64,000 nt of DNA from Arctopsyche grandis (lineage: Eukaryota; Arthropoda; Insecta; Trichoptera; Hydropsychidae): contig NC_135356.1 in assembly GCF_051622035.1 (NCBI RefSeq), positions 2,480,001-2,544,000 of the forward strand. Reading direction: 5' to 3'. Position numbers and translations under genes: made by a program. The notes under the pieces were generated by a model. It was not told the DNA's origin and searched no databases. It was given only the letters and a program-made list of their open reading frames with translations. Numbering within the stretch: the stretch's first letter is position 1; every line of letters begins with the position of its first letter. Shown one piece after another: positions 46,939-58,544 of the stretch.

Positions 46939-48816
46939 TAGGGCTTCCAAACCAGCTTAAACCGAAACCGAAAAGCCGGCTTTTTCACCATTTTTCAAAA
47001 AACCAAAAACCGGCTTTTTTTGCTCGATCAACCGGTTTTTTAAGGTTTTCTTTAGTTAATGTTTTTTTCCTCAAAACTATCAATTATGGATTTCAAATTT
47101 ATATGACATCAAAATAAATGTGTACATACATATATCCAAAATCTCTTATAGGCGTATTTTTATATTTTTAGTATATTTCTTTGAACAAAAAAAAAAGGTA
47201 AAAAGCACTTAGCGCTAGCTTTGAGATATTCACTATTGAAAGACAAATTTATAACCAGAAAAGCCGACGACGAGAACAATTATCCCTGTACTTGAAAAAA
47301 AAGCGTGAGAGTTTCCGGAATATAATTGATTTTTGTTCTAAGGAATTGGAAGCCCTTTCAATTTTGAGGCCAATATATCTACTTTTTATTACGATTGTGA
47401 TACCGATACGGTTCGACAGCTTTGGGATTTTTAAGCTAAAACAGATGCGTAAAAATAGCTTTCTAGTAAGATGGAAATATTTCATAATTCATTACGTTGG
47501 TGTACTAGAATTAAGTAAGAGCGATAGTACTATTTTGCAGGCAGAAGGTGTAATTAATTTTATATTTGAGCAATTAAAAAAATATGAAAATTTAATTAGT
47601 TGTGAAATTAAAAAGGCTTTAACTTGTAGAATATTAGAACGACGAAACAAAACTTTAGTTACTTTATTAGTTTTATTACAATATTTACACACATCAGTAG
47701 TTCCCAAAACTGTAGTTAATTCAACTCAAATATTTGTTTCGAAATCTGCTGCAATTTCTCGTGCGAACAATTTAATGAAAATACTTTTTTTTAAATAATA
47801 ATGATAATGATGATGACGATATAATTTTAGTTGAAACGACAGAATCATGTCGATCTGACAATGATCAGGCAATAGCCTCAATCGATCCTTTGATAACGGA
47901 ATTAAATAAAAGCATATCATCAATCATGACTAGTCACCGGAGCCTGAGGGGGCCGTGTTTTGTTCAAAGGTTGTAAATGCATTGTTAAAGGTTTGCCGAA
48001 CAATGGATAGCACTGTGACTATCCTACCTCTAATCATGACTGTGCCAGAAGACGTTTCTAAGGAACCGTTCCAATTGCAAAAAGGTTTTAAATTATTAGA
48101 GTATAGCAAACAGCGTACTGAAAAACTCGAAAAATTATATAACGCATTGTTAACTATTAATCCAACGTCAACCGCGTGCGAACGTGTTTTTAGCATTGCC
48201 AATAATTTTTGTACGAAAATTCGAAGTTCGATGAAACATGATACACTTGATGCATTAGTTTTTTTAAAATATCATTTTTTAAAAAATAAATAAAATTTAA
48301 TATCTCTATAATTTCTCGAACTCTGTATTTAATTTTTAGCTGTAATAACGTTTAATTGTTATTTTTCCTTGTTTTTGTATTATAATAATTTGAATTTATT
48401 TCCTCAAAATTTTTGTGATGTATCCATTTGTATTTTTTAAATCAATAAATTTGTTTTTGTCTATTATATTGTATTTTATTACAAAATTTTCAATTTTTTT
48501 TCATATTTACGATAGAAATATTAACAAAAAAACAAATGTTTGTGTATTCTCAAATACAATACATATTTTTTTCATGAATATTTAAAGCAATTTCTGGTTA
48601 TTTTATAAAAAATGTCAGTGAAAACTAACTCAATTTAATTTATAAGCAATTATTTTTTGCATAATATAATATATATACAACTTTTTTTTTTTATGTCAAA
48701 ATTTAAAACATAAAAAAAAATATTTTCTGAAACCGCTGAAAGCCGGTTGGCCGGTTTTTTTTTGTAAAAAAACCGAAAACCGGTTTTTTTTTCGGGCGGT
48801 TTTTTGGAACCCCTAA
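46939..48816 (+). mobile_element. hAT element G with decayed transposase, TSD TATGGATC
   Basis: Starts TAGGGCTTCCAAACC and ends GGTTTTTTGGAACCCCTAA. The subterminal regions on both sides are dense in AACCGG/CCGGTT motifs, as in other hAT elements. TATGGATC flanks it on both sides (46931-46938 and 48817-48824). The 1.9-kb interior carries a broken hAT transposase. Confidence 0.88.
47292..48293 (+). pseudogene. hAT transposase (disrupted)
   Basis: Two open blocks. 47292-47798 has no sharp motif. 47955-48293 ends with LLTINPTSTACERVFSIANN and RSSMKHDTLDALVFLKYHF, the classic hAT C-terminal dimerisation domain (N-P-T-S-x-x-x-E-R-x-F-S ... L-x-x-L-V-F-L-K). The blocks are separated by stops around an acidic stretch and by GAGGGGGCC-GTGT-TTGTTCAAAGG (about 47946), a string also found at 62751-62787. 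It is a pseudogene; the N-terminal zinc finger (BED) is not seen. Confidence 0.82.
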
Positions 48817-48969
48817 TATGGATCTAATGAATAATATTATATTCGTGACGAACTTCGATAATCTCCGCCATTCGATTTCAATTGCGTTAATAAAATTCTT
48901 TGAAAATAATTACGATTAATCTAAAAAAATAGTTCCAACTTTTCGCTTTTAATAATAAAAATAAAAATA

Positions 48970-49560
48970 ATGGTTCCGATTAAACATTCCATAACAACAG
49001 TAAACAGTTGGATAAGCGGTCATCCGGAATTAATATTAAATGGTGAAAAAATTTATTGTGAAAGGTGTAAATATCATATTGTGATTAAAAAATCTTCAGT
49101 AAATAAATAGACAATTGAATTCCGATAAACATGATAATGTTCCAAAACGTAAATCATCTGGACATAAATGTTAATTAAATGTAATATTCCTTGGTCAAAG
49201 GTTGATAATCCATCATTTCAATCTTTTTACTTTATTTAACTAAGTGTTCAAACCAAGAATATGGATCCGATGTCGTATGTCCAAATGAATCCACCCTACG
49301 AAAATGTTATTTACCAGAAGTGTTCAGTTACATGAAAATTCAATTATTAATAAAGCACATGTAATATCATGATGAGCCAGTGATTACTAGATGGGGCGTT
49401 TGGCTTCAGGCCGCATTCTACTACGCGGAACGTTTTGATAAAATAAAAATAATAAAATAAAATCGACGGTTTTAATAGTCAAGATGCGATCTCTATATTA
49501 AATGCACAAAAAGCTTTTGCGGATCCAAATACTTTTATATATATACAGACACCTGTCGTG
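48970..49560 (+). pseudogene. Decayed hAT-like transposase remnants
   Basis: Reads ISGHPELILNGEKIYCERCK then IKKSSVN (49010-49110), resembling the C-x-x-C start of hAT-type DNA-binding domains. Further on are EPVITRWGVWLQAA-like codons at about 49374-49430 (frame broken) and KIDGFNSQDAISILNAQKAF at about 49460-49515. P-V-T-R-W-G-x-W is typical of one insect hAT-like group. Stops and deletions separate these blocks; no ends recognised. Confidence 0.5.
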
Positions 49561-49562
49561 GG

Positions 49563-49594
<32 letters not shown>
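49559..49594. repeat. (TA)n microsatellite
   Basis: TA tract. The preceding ACCTGTCGTGGGTCTGTA is nearly repeated at about 46886-46903. Confidence 0.9.
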
Positions 49595-49597
<3 letters not shown>

Positions 49598-49599
49598 AG

Positions 49600-50872
49600 T
49601 GAATGCGACAGTTGCGCTTCGACCAGATAATACGTATTTTAAATCGACAAAATCGAGGTTTCGTATTCTCCAGTTTTCTCCTCAAAAACAGGACCAATTT
49701 TATAAAAAAAATCATCATCGCTATGAGAAGGATATTTTCTATGGTTGTGTTTCCGTATTTTTTTAAAAATCAACCGTTAAATTATCACGCTGGACTCTTT
49801 TCGTGGGTGTAAAAACGAGGCGATTTTATAGATATTTGGTGGCTCATAGCTCCTATAAAAAAAAACTAATCAAAATAAATAAAAAAAATAGAAACATGCC
49901 TATGGTGGATATCCATAGCATATTAAAAAATAATTTCTCTAGTGCCATAATTGTATGGACTATGCGCTGGTGTTCAGCCCTCTTAAACATGCTCTTCACG
50001 GAATAATTCAAGTATTAGTAAGTGTTGACTACAGGAACACATCTAGACTGTAAAACCAGGTATTAATATATACATACATATGTAAGTATGTATGTATTTA
50101 AATATTATTTATTTATTTACGGTCTAATTCACACACGTGCATATATGTATATGTACATACGTACGTTCTCTGAGTCATGCATTATTGAAATCGAATATTT
50201 TTTTAGGTTGAATCCTTGACCTCATATCTATGTATATACAAACATATGTTCTATTCAAATTTTACACGTGTTACTCAAAAATTGATATGTATCTCCAAAT
50301 CGACTTTTCATGATTTTAAGAAACTGAAGTCGAAGTTCAAGGCTAAACTACTCTGTTTCCAGCTAAGACATTTGTTGTTGATAGATTTCAGCAAATGGGA
50401 GGCAAGTCTTTCGATTTCGTTTTTGAAAATCTTTCGTGTGCGTCTGTCTGGACACTATTTCCATTCCATGCCATCATTTATTGAATCTGCAGCATATATT
50501 ATATTTATGTAGGCAGAATAAATATGTCGTCATGCTCAATAAAGATAACGCCAATTAAAAATACAGTGTTGTACAAAATCACTTTTCAGTATGCAATAAT
50601 ATTTGGATAAAAACCATTCGGACCGTTTCAAGATAAAAAACTGATTAAAAAAATCTAATTTAAAAAAAAATGGTGATAATTTTGCTGCATATTATATGTA
50701 TGTATGCACATGTAGACTTTAATTAGGTTAAAATTGAAGTAAATATCTTGTTAACAATTACATATTTAAGAAAAATAAAGAGATTTTTACATTTTAAATA
50801 AAAAAAAAAACATTTGAACATTGTAAATAAGTCTAATTTCATTCGTTTTATAAATTCAAGATCGTAGAAAAC
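49600..50872. other. AT-rich region without recognised gene
   Basis: Several short open frames with no family motif. It contains ACATACATATGTA-type runs at about 50070-50100 and 50150-50165. I see no RNA gene or element ends. Confidence 0.5.
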
Positions 50873-51134
50873 ATGAATGCCAGCGTTAATCCTTTTAAAA
50901 ATTTTACCGCAACGGATCGAGACCACGAGAGAAGACTTGAAGGTGAAAGAATTTTCTAGAAAATTCCATCAAATCTTGTGATATTTTTTTCGTTTCGTTT
51001 GTATATTTAAAATGTTCTTTTATTTTATAGTATATTCGAGATTACGAGACATCATATCTTCGATGCCTTTCTGGAAAGACACCGATTCGATCGAATGGAA
51101 GATGAAAGAACGAGGAGGCTATATAAAGAGATAG
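50873..51134 (+). CDS. Candidate two-exon small protein gene (57 aa)
   Basis: Exon 1, 50873-50942, starts MNASVNPFKNFTATDRDHER. It ends at a GT donor (G|GTGAAA) after one base of a codon. The 88-bp intron 50943-51030 ends TTTTATTTTATAG. Exon 2, 51031-51134, continues in phase VYSRLRDIISSMPFWKDTDS and ends GGYIKR-stop. The product would be a 57-residue soluble, charged protein without signal peptide or membrane segment. An in-frame TAA lies upstream of the ATG. The codons are clearly richer in G and C than the surroundings (GAC CAC GAG; TCG ATC GAA TGG AAG), and the frame continues exactly across the intron. I do not recognise the family. It may also be an exon pair of a larger gene; GGGTAAGT at about 51169 could be a further donor. 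Confidence 0.45.
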
Positions 51135-51727
51135 GGTTTACTCATTGAATGGAGTGATCGATAAGTTGGGTAAGTTTTTTTTATACTATTATTATTAGTG
51201 ACATCTATGTTTAAAAAGTTAAGCATAATATAACAAAGATTTCAAGAATTTGATAAAATAAGTTTTAAAGAAAAATATAGATGTGTCTATAATATAAAAA
51301 TAATCATTTATTATTTTATATAAATTATATATATTTAAATAAATATATATTTTTAAATGTTTTCTTATATCTTTAAAATATTAAAACAGATTTTATCAGA
51401 GACCCGAACTGTTATTTTTTTCGTTCCAGTTTGGTAAAAAAAATATGTTTTAGGTTTTTGGTTCTCTTGTATTTTTAAATGCTTTTTATTATTACGAAAT
51501 TATGTTCACAATACATCTTATATCTATTTTAATAGCTACTGATCTACTGATCATTTTCTATTTTACAATTTAATTTAATTTGGTTAGTAATCACAGTATT
51601 ATATTATTCTAATGTTAATCTAAACCATAATAGGAAAAATAGCTCAAAAACCTATTTACAATCCTTATAAATGTTCATAATACATCTAATACATAATATT
51701 AATTAACGACTCTCTAAAGTCGATGAT

Positions 51728-52230
51728 CTAAAGCAGATTGTGTTTAGGTAATCTGTGTTTATACCTGAAGGGTATAGACATTTTGTTGTAATCACCGAGA
51801 CTCTTCACAAGTGTGTTAGTATGGTTATTAGTGATTCTGTCATAGAATCTACTGGTTAGTTTGTAAGTAATGTCTGTAACAAAAGGAATATTATATATGG
51901 CATGCAGTTTTTTCAGGTTAGTATATATGGGTGAATTATAAATTATTTTCAGGGATTTATTTTGTATTACTTGGAGCTTGGAAAGGTTAGTATTCGAGGC
52001 GTTATTCCATACAGGTGAAGCATAGGTTAATAATGGTAATATTAGCGCGCGATATAATTTTATTTTATTTAGCGTTGATAAAGAACTATGGCGATTAAAT
52101 ATTGGATATATTGAGGATATACCCCGCATCGCTTTGCATTTCGCTGCCTCAATGTGAGGTGCCCATCTCATTATTTTATCGAACGTTACTCCTAAATAAT
52201 TTCTCTTGTATTTGAATATTAGCAAGTTAA
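51728..52230 (-). pseudogene. Jockey-like reverse transcriptase C-terminal fragment
   Basis: Minus strand, open for over 150 codons: NYLGVTFDKIMRWAPHIEAA, SLSTLNKIKLYRALILPLLT, YASPVWNNAS and LQVIQNKSLKIIYNSP, with the stop at 51728. L-Y-R-A-L-I-L-P-x-L-x-Y-A-x-P-V-W and L-Q-x-x-Q-N-K-x-L-x-x-I are textbook Jockey-group motifs following the RT domain. It is 5'-truncated; the codons upstream of 52207 belong to flanking sequence. It is close kin to the fragment at 44609-44730. Confidence 0.9.
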
Positions 52231-52966
52231 TGTAAATACACCCACACTGTGTACTCTCTTTATACGGCTTTTCACTATAACTTAATGTGATCATATATGT
52301 ATGTACATACATAGGCAATGGCGGACTGGCCATACAAGCGAACATGCCCGATGGCATGTGGGCCCCACTATCTGTTAGAAAATATGGGCCCTCTGTAAAA
52401 TTAAATAACTTTTTAACTATTTCACGTGTGTAAAAATTTATAGGATATTGCACTTTGGAACCTAAAGTTTGGGTATTTTAACAAAACGAATTTCTTACGA
52501 TATACACAAATAATTATGTAATACCTGCTTTAACAGCCCAAGGATCGGTTAATTTTTTTTATTAGGCTCGAAATGTAAGTTTCAACATTTGCGTGGGCCC
52601 TTTTGCCGGGCCCATTTCCAACCTTAAGATTATGTATATGTATATACCAATACCTATGTAACAACTACATACTGAAATAAAAATGGGAATAAACAAATTT
52701 CTGTGAATAATATAAACTGAATTGCTTAGAACAATTTTGATAGGACGATTCATCATCAACCAGCGATTTAAATTTACTTCATAATAACATTTAATTATAC
52801 TTCGACGATATAGTAAGATTTAAATACACAATTTTAAACAGTTTCGGAATATAAAATCTATTCCTAATCTAGACACAACCATGTATACAGAAATATAGGA
52901 TAGGGGCCCCCTCCCCAAAATCCCGATTTTTGATTAACATTAACTGAAAATACTATGCATTTTTTT

Positions 52967-53847
52967 CAGGGACGTAATAGGGGGGCGCTCGCTTCCCTAA
53001 ATTAAGGAATAGTGTGAATTTAGAAAATATTATGAATTTAACGATTAATGAGATACTATGGATCTATGAATGCTACTGTATGTTACTTTTGGGTATCTAA
53101 TAAAATAATCGCTGCTATGTGCTTTGAAAAAAAAAATTATTATTTCGAAACAAGTATATTTTGGTTTTTAAGTGGTATGCCTTGGGTAAAATTCTTAGAA
53201 ATTGTTCATCCTATGGAGCGAATCGTTAGAAAGGTCCCCTTTACTTTATTTTGTCTCAAAAACAGATGTGTAACGTTTATTTTTCCGAAAGTTTATTTTA
53301 TTTTTTGTTTTCAAGAAAGGTTTTAAATTAATAATTTACTGAATCGGTTAAATCACAAATAATTTTATTTCTCCTATTTTATTTTATTTGCAGACGTCCA
53401 TTCTCTCACAAAACAACGAATGAGATGGATTTAAACTTCATGTGTAACGAATTCGGTCCAAAACAAGTTTTAGTTATTTAATATAAATAATAATAAGTCA
53501 CACAGAGCCATACTCATTTTTCTATATTATGTAAACGTGATTAGCGATCGATTATGAGTTCGAATTTTTGCATGATCTCAAAACTTTTTCTATTGTTATT
53601 ACGTACATATGTATGTACATAGAAAAAAATTTTCGCCTGCGGCGCTTTATTCGCTTTTTAGATAATATTTTTTTATAATTATTTTTTCAAAAATAAGCTA
53701 ATTTTTTTCATATTTTAAAACTCAATAAGGTGTATACAAAGAATATTTTCCATTTTTATTCCGATATAAACAAGATTTATTGAAAATTTTTCAATTTTAC
53801 CAATCTTTGCCTGCCCCTCCCAAGAAAAAGCTGAAATGACGTCCCCG
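52967..53847. mobile_element. Nested hAT-like element I
   Basis: Starts CAGGGACGTAATAGG and ends GAAATGACGTCCCCG (inverse CGGGGACGTCATTTC). The 8 bp outside are ATTTTTTT on the left and ATTGTTTT on the right (7 of 8), compatible with a hAT duplication. It is wholly inside element H, so it inserted later. It contains the RTE-like tail at 53528-53625. Confidence 0.65.
53528..53625 (+). repeat. RTE-like 3' tail fragment
   Basis: GATTAGCGATCGATTATGAGTTCGAATTTT, then ATGATC-CAAAACTTTTTCTATTGTTATTACGTACAT, matches the 3' block at 3528-3632 and the inverted one at 63903-64000, with a short deletion. Confidence 0.75.
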
Positions 53848-54379
53848 ATTGTTTTCTACCGAAAGTAAAAGCCGCTTTTATGCCGCATTCTTTTATGATG
53901 CATTCTATTTACCTAGGACAAGGGTTAAAACGAAATATACAATGTAATTTATGGATCAATTTTGCTTTTGCCATTTTTCTTGTACTTAAATTTGTTTATT
54001 CCCATTTTTGAATTTTTTTTATCCTTGATTTTTAGCGTGATGGAAAGAAGAAAATTTTGTTATATGGGGGGGGGGACAAATTTTTTCAACCCTGGGTGGG
54101 CCCCCTTTGACTCCTGGCATGTACTGATTTCAGTCCCAGTCCGCCACTGTACATAGGTACATAATTAAAATGTCAAAGGAGAATATTTTCTAGCATATGC
54201 AGTTTGCCGTTGGTGCACTGCGGAATTGAGGGCGGATTCTGATGCAGCTAAAATGCAGACAAAATACTTTCTTTTATTTATACTTATTTGACATTCTCTA
54301 GGCTTACCAAATTTACGTGGGCCGTGCTTTTAGGAACAAAAGTGTGACAACAGTTTAGAAATAATCTACTAGTTTTTTT

Positions 54380-54823
54380 TTTCCAGAAGTATGGGTGTAT
54401 CTATAATATTTTTTAAGTTTTGTAGTTTCAATTTTGATGGAATCCAAATCTCGTAAAAATCACTCAACGTCATTTGCTCGGTTTGCAATTTCATTGTGGA
54501 TTCTTTTAATGGCCGTAATGTATCAATGATGACAATAATTTCGATCTATTTACATATATTCTAAGAAATAGTTCTCCATATTGATTTAAACTATTTTTGA
54601 ATAAAATTCTTTACATTACAATAAAGAGTTTAACATATCGAATGTATTATTCCATCTAGTAATACAGTCTATTGCATTTTCGTTGAATTTCATTATAAGA
54701 CAACGGATTCTTAACTTTTTAACACATATAATTAAAATTGAACTGAAAAAACGAACCGCAAAAAAAAAATATCGGTTCGGTTTCGGTTTTTGTTTTCGGT
54801 TTTGTTTCCGGTTCAACTCCCTG
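54380..54823 (-). mobile_element. hAT element J fragment with transposase remnants
   Basis: On the minus strand it starts CAGGGAGTTGAACCGGAAAC, followed by repeated AACCGAAAC motifs typical of hAT subterminal regions. It then encodes IDCITRWNNTFDMLNSLL (D/I-x-T-R-W-N-x-T-x-x-M-L, a conserved hAT transposase block) and, further on, LKESTMKLQTEQMTLSDFYE. Most of the protein between the terminus and TRWN is deleted, and the far end is not found. Confidence 0.68.
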
Positions 54824-54846
54824 GTTTTTATAATATAATTAACAAT

Positions 54847-55096
54847 TATTTATGTATTATTGAGACATCTGTAGTTGAAAAATATATTTATCAAATTGTA
54901 TATGTACCAACGTACTTCATATTTTGGTTGAAATTTTTGCTAAATTAAAGTTTTACATTTCAAAACATTTAACTAGATATATTAATCATTTAATTTTTTT
55001 AATGTTTTGAAATTTAATACTCCAATTTAGCAAAGATTTTAACCAAAACTTATTAACATATTTTTACTCTATAGATGTCTCGATAATACATAAATA
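54847..55096. mobile_element. Foldback MITE (~250 bp near-palindrome)
   Basis: TATTTATGTATTATTGAGACATCT at the left is matched by AGATGTCTCGATAATACATAAATA at the right, and the pairing continues inward (TTTTGGTTGAAATTTTTGCTAAATT versus AATTTAGCAAAGATTTTAACCAAAA) almost to the centre, with few mismatches. The whole element can fold into one long hairpin. Superfamily unknown. Confidence 0.85.
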
Positions 55097-56066
55097 GTCA
55101 TTTATTGTATTATAAAAAAATTTAATTAATTAAATTATTTTTTAATGATTAATCAAAAAAACTTATATAAAATTGTTTTTTCTCACGTGTACGTATTTTT
55201 GTATGCATTATAAAGTATTAAATATACATATAAATCTACATCTTTGTATTAAATTTTAGAGAGCTTGAGTTCTGTGGTTGGCAAGCACAAGTAAGAGCTT
55301 AATTGATCGGTTTTTTTTTTACCATACGGATATGTACTTTGTTGCTAACGAAATAATGAAAAATCGATTTCTACACCTGCATATGAAGCCTATTTATTTC
55401 CTGGTATAAATTAAAAAGATAAAACATTCCAACTTTTTATTTACCCTTTTAACCCTCCCGTACCGATATGGAGTACATCTCAACGCCAAAATTCTTGTTT
55501 TTTCAACCATTTTGTAGGCATATAGTACAACTTAAACTTAACCTCCACTGGCAGAGTGAGCCTCTGGAAATCATACAGATCACTTCTCCGAAGAAACCTC
55601 TTCGTACATACAATAACCATTGTACCAATTGAACGAAAAAAAACGATCCTCTTTCAAACTACACAACACGTGTTTCGTTAGACCGGGATACGGTCAACAT
55701 ACCTTCCCTGTCTTACAATTTGTTAAATAGTAACTGCATCTATCTTAAATTTATTGTATTCCACAAAGATAACCTAATGAATCAACAAAAAAATAAAAAT
55801 ACTCGTGGATTATGTCAAAATGATTTAGTATGTGCGTAGTAGTGAAGTGAGTACGCGGCCCTTTTTTTACTTATTACTTACCTCCTTTACGTTTCACATG
55901 GCTTTCGTGTCAGTGGTCATTTTTTGTAACTGGCAATGACCAATCGATACCGACAGTGGAAGGGGCCGAAGTCTTGTGCTAACGGAAGTTTGGTATCCAG
56001 CACTGCGGCGAGCGGATTTCTCTAGCACGGATAGGTAGAGTATTAATGTTTTACATGCATAAGTAA
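55097..56066. other. Region without recognised gene
   Basis: AT-rich to about 55440, then of more ordinary composition (55440-56040). No coding frame, splice structure or element end that I can support. Confidence 0.5.
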
Positions 56067-56074
56067 ACCACAAT

Positions 56075-56321
56075 TAGGGTTGCCACCGAAGTCTCCGGGC
56101 TTCGGGTTTCAAGGTTATGTCTCCATGTGTGTAGTAAATCCCCCACAAGATACAAAGAACTTGACAGGTATGTAGCTCATGTCTTTTGTATGAAATGTTT
56201 GGCGATATCTTGTGAACAAAAATGTATTACTGAGCGAATAAGGTATATGTACATAAATATAAATACATATTTTTTTTGTCACTATCATCGGGTGAGACTT
56301 GGGTCTGAGGTGGCAACCCTA
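56075..56321. mobile_element. hAT-type MITE (247 bp)
   Basis: TAGGGTTGCCACC at the left and GGTGGCAACCCTA at the right are perfect 13-bp inverted ends. The flanks ACCACAAT (56067-56074) and ACCATAAT (56322-56329) match at 7 of 8 positions. It is too short to code for a transposase. Confidence 0.85.
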
Positions 56322-56432
56322 ACCATAATAATACATTAAAAACATTTTTAACAAAATTTATAAATGTGTTTTCCAGATGAAGGAGTTTGCGATATAATCG
56401 ACAATAGTTTTGTTCTGACTTGACTGTCTTGG

Positions 56433-56658
56433 ATGCTTTGCTTCGGTACTCGTGAAATCATCTCTGGAGTGTTTATTTACAAAAATACTACATCAACCGA
56501 TTTTCCATTAAGGAGTTTTGCATTGATCAACGAGTCGTACGATTTGCAGACTAAGGAAAAACCTCCGGAGAAGTGGAGTGTGCAAAAATACTTTGAAACC
56601 CGAAAAAATGTTTTTGTATCAAATTTCAGTCAATCTGAGTGCAGATATGTGACTAGAT
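56433..56658 (+). other. Open frame of uncertain status (possible exon remnant)
   Basis: Open stretch from MLCFGTREIISGVFIYKNTT through SFALINESYDLQTKEKPPEK to YFETRKNVFVSNFSQSECRY. Composition is more gene-like than the surroundings, and TTTTCCAG at about 56369-56376 could be an acceptor upstream, although a stop separates it from this frame. The frame runs into the MITE at 56659, so any gene would be broken there. No family recognised. Confidence 0.25.
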
Positions 56659-56995
56659 CAGTGGTTCTCATGTGCGGCCACCAACGCTATATTGAGTAAT
56701 ATTTCACTATTTTATTTGTAAAATTATTTATAAATTTTTGACATGTATTACATACATAGTTCGAATTATAAACAACTACAAAAAAATAAATTTATGTACA
56801 ATAATAGAATATTGTACATAAATCAATGCAAGCATATAGCAAGTTCCAGATATAGATTGAAGACACTATAAATTAACGTTTTAAATTTGAATTCAGAAGT
56901 TGTTTTAATCGAACTACATAATATGCAAAAAATAACAAATAAAATTGTGAAATATTACTTTATGAAGCGTTGATGGCTGCACATGAGAACCACTG
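56659..56995. mobile_element. hAT-type MITE (337 bp) with long inverted ends
   Basis: CAGTGGTTCTCATGTGCGGCC at the left and GGCTGCACATGAGAACCACTG at the right are inverted ends whose similarity continues inward for ~65 bp (CAACGCT and AATATTTCAC... versus GTGAAATATT and AGCGTTG). The CAGTGGTTCTCA terminus is typical of hAT. The flanking 8 bp do not match well, so the duplication has decayed. Confidence 0.82.
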
Positions 56996-56999
56996 GTAC

Positions 57000-57950
57000 A
57001 TATGCATGTCAAACTAGAATGATCTCCTATTATTAATTTTATTACTATCATCAAAACGAAAGCGAATAATAAAAGCCTTGTAAATAGATAATAATCGTTA
57101 GATTAATAACTAATATATACATACATGCATATATGTAGAATAAATTTATTGTAAGTATATTTTATGATAAATAAAAATCTATTAAAAATTCAAAGAAAAT
57201 AACTTTTTGATACAACCATCAGTCATAATTATTATTGCAAAATTTAAAAAAGTATGAGACCCTAGATAACTACCAATGAGGATTTCGAATTTTGTAAAGG
57301 TGTGTTTAGACTCTCTAATATGTATATCTTGCAACAATATAAAATAAACAAATTCTAAGTCTATTAATTAATGTATTTCTCAAAAACTAGTTCGATCTTC
57401 ATCGTTCTTAAAATGTCATGCTCAAATTCTAAATACCAAGCCACAATCTAAAATACTCAGCAGCTAGGGATTTCCAACGAGAAATTCTACTCTAATTATA
57501 AATTCAGCAATTCCGGTGTAAACCAGTCTTTATAAACATTGACACGGATTACACGACCCATATTCAATGCATTTTTTTTCAATGCTACCTGGAAACAGAT
57601 TTTACCTGCATTGCATTTTTGCATTATATCTTACATAAGGTTTTTGTGCTTTTTCTTCAGCTTTTTATATTCAATATTAGATAAATAGCAGAAATATTTT
57701 AGTTTTTCTGTTCTGACGGTATCTATTCCGCGTCTGCATGTGATGTATCATTCTGAGTGTTAGAAAACTATCGATTGAAGACAAATTGATTGATGCCTGG
57801 TACACATTTTTTGTCTTCCAGAAATTATAAGACAGAGACAAATAGTTCACTGCTGCAGTGTTTACCAGACTTTCTGGTCCAGACATCGACTTTTTGTTTA
57901 TATTTTATGTTAATTCTGAGTTAAAAAACTTCTGTGGGAATTTAAAAAAG
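57000..57950. other. AT-rich region without recognised gene
   Basis: No credible coding frame or structural repeat beyond short ATACATATA runs. Confidence 0.5.
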
Positions 57951-57957
57951 TAGTAAA

Positions 57958-58057
57958 CCGGGACATTTGGGCGTCCCGAGAGGTTTGTTCGGGATACCGG
58001 GACACTGGACTTCAAACTGGTGACAATCCCGATTAATCGGGACGCCTGAAAACCCTA
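57958..58057 (-). mobile_element. hAT-like end fragment
   Basis: The minus strand begins TTAGGGTTTTCAGGCGTCCCG and contains several GGGAC/GTCCCG palindromes, like the right end of hAT E at 38660-38763. Only one terminus is visible. Confidence 0.5.
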
Positions 58058-58137
58058 ATTATGTCCGTTGTTTATATCATTAATTTTTATCTTCGTGACA
58101 ATTGACGTGTATAATAAATGTATATAGCGCTTTAAAG

Positions 58138-58215
58138 CATAGGTTCCCAAACTTATTTTCCCCGTGGACCCCTAACCCAGTATTTTATCCTTCGTGGACC
58201 CCCTCCCCCAGGATG
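58138..58215 (+). mobile_element. hAT (Charlie-like) left-end fragment
   Basis: CATAGGTTCCCAAACTTATTTTCCCCGTGGACCCC with CGTGGACCCCC repeated 40 bases later is the familiar start of one hAT group (consensus CAGNGGTTCCCAAACTT). The right end is not found. Confidence 0.6.
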
Positions 58216-58403
58216 CGTAATAGTGAAATTAGTAATAGTGTAATTTTTTTAAATACAAATATGAACATACTGTGATAGGCACCACTAAGTATTTTATATT
58301 TTAATTTATATTTAATTTATATTTTTGGTGTTAAGTATTTTATATTTTAATATTGACTTTTTATTTCAATTTCATTAGTATCACAGGATGTTTTTAGATG
58401 TCA

Positions 58404-58475
58404 CTGTGAAGAAACCAAAATTAATTTCGAGTCACAGCCTTAAATACGAAAGAGCGCGCACCGGTGCGCTTATGG
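58404..58475 (+). repeat. Dispersed repeat shared with 6764-6832
   Basis: Second copy of the unclassified repeat, containing GAAACCAAAATTAATTTC and GAGCGCGCACCGGTGCGC. In this copy the last part is a perfect palindrome, GCGCACCGGTGCGC. Confidence 0.65.
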
Positions 58476-58544
58476 TGATGAAGTGGTTAAGAATACTTGG
58501 AAAAGGAACATAGACGATGGACCTATACAAAAACTACTATACAA

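Larger units (their letters stand above)
52316..54149. mobile_element. hAT element H, TSD TACATAGG
   Basis: Ends CAATGGCGGACTGG and CCAGTCCGCCACTG are inverted repeats of 14 bp with one mismatch; TACATAGG lies on both sides (52308-52315 and 54150-54157). Subterminal GGGCCC-rich strings occur at both ends (52365-52395, 54095-54110). The 1834-bp interior holds a second, nested hAT (52967-53847) and no readable transposase. Confidence 0.9.

Noticed and set aside
53048..53326. 92-codon plus-strand frame in nested hAT I
   Set aside because: No recognisable domain; aromatic-rich composition as expected from AT-rich random sequence.
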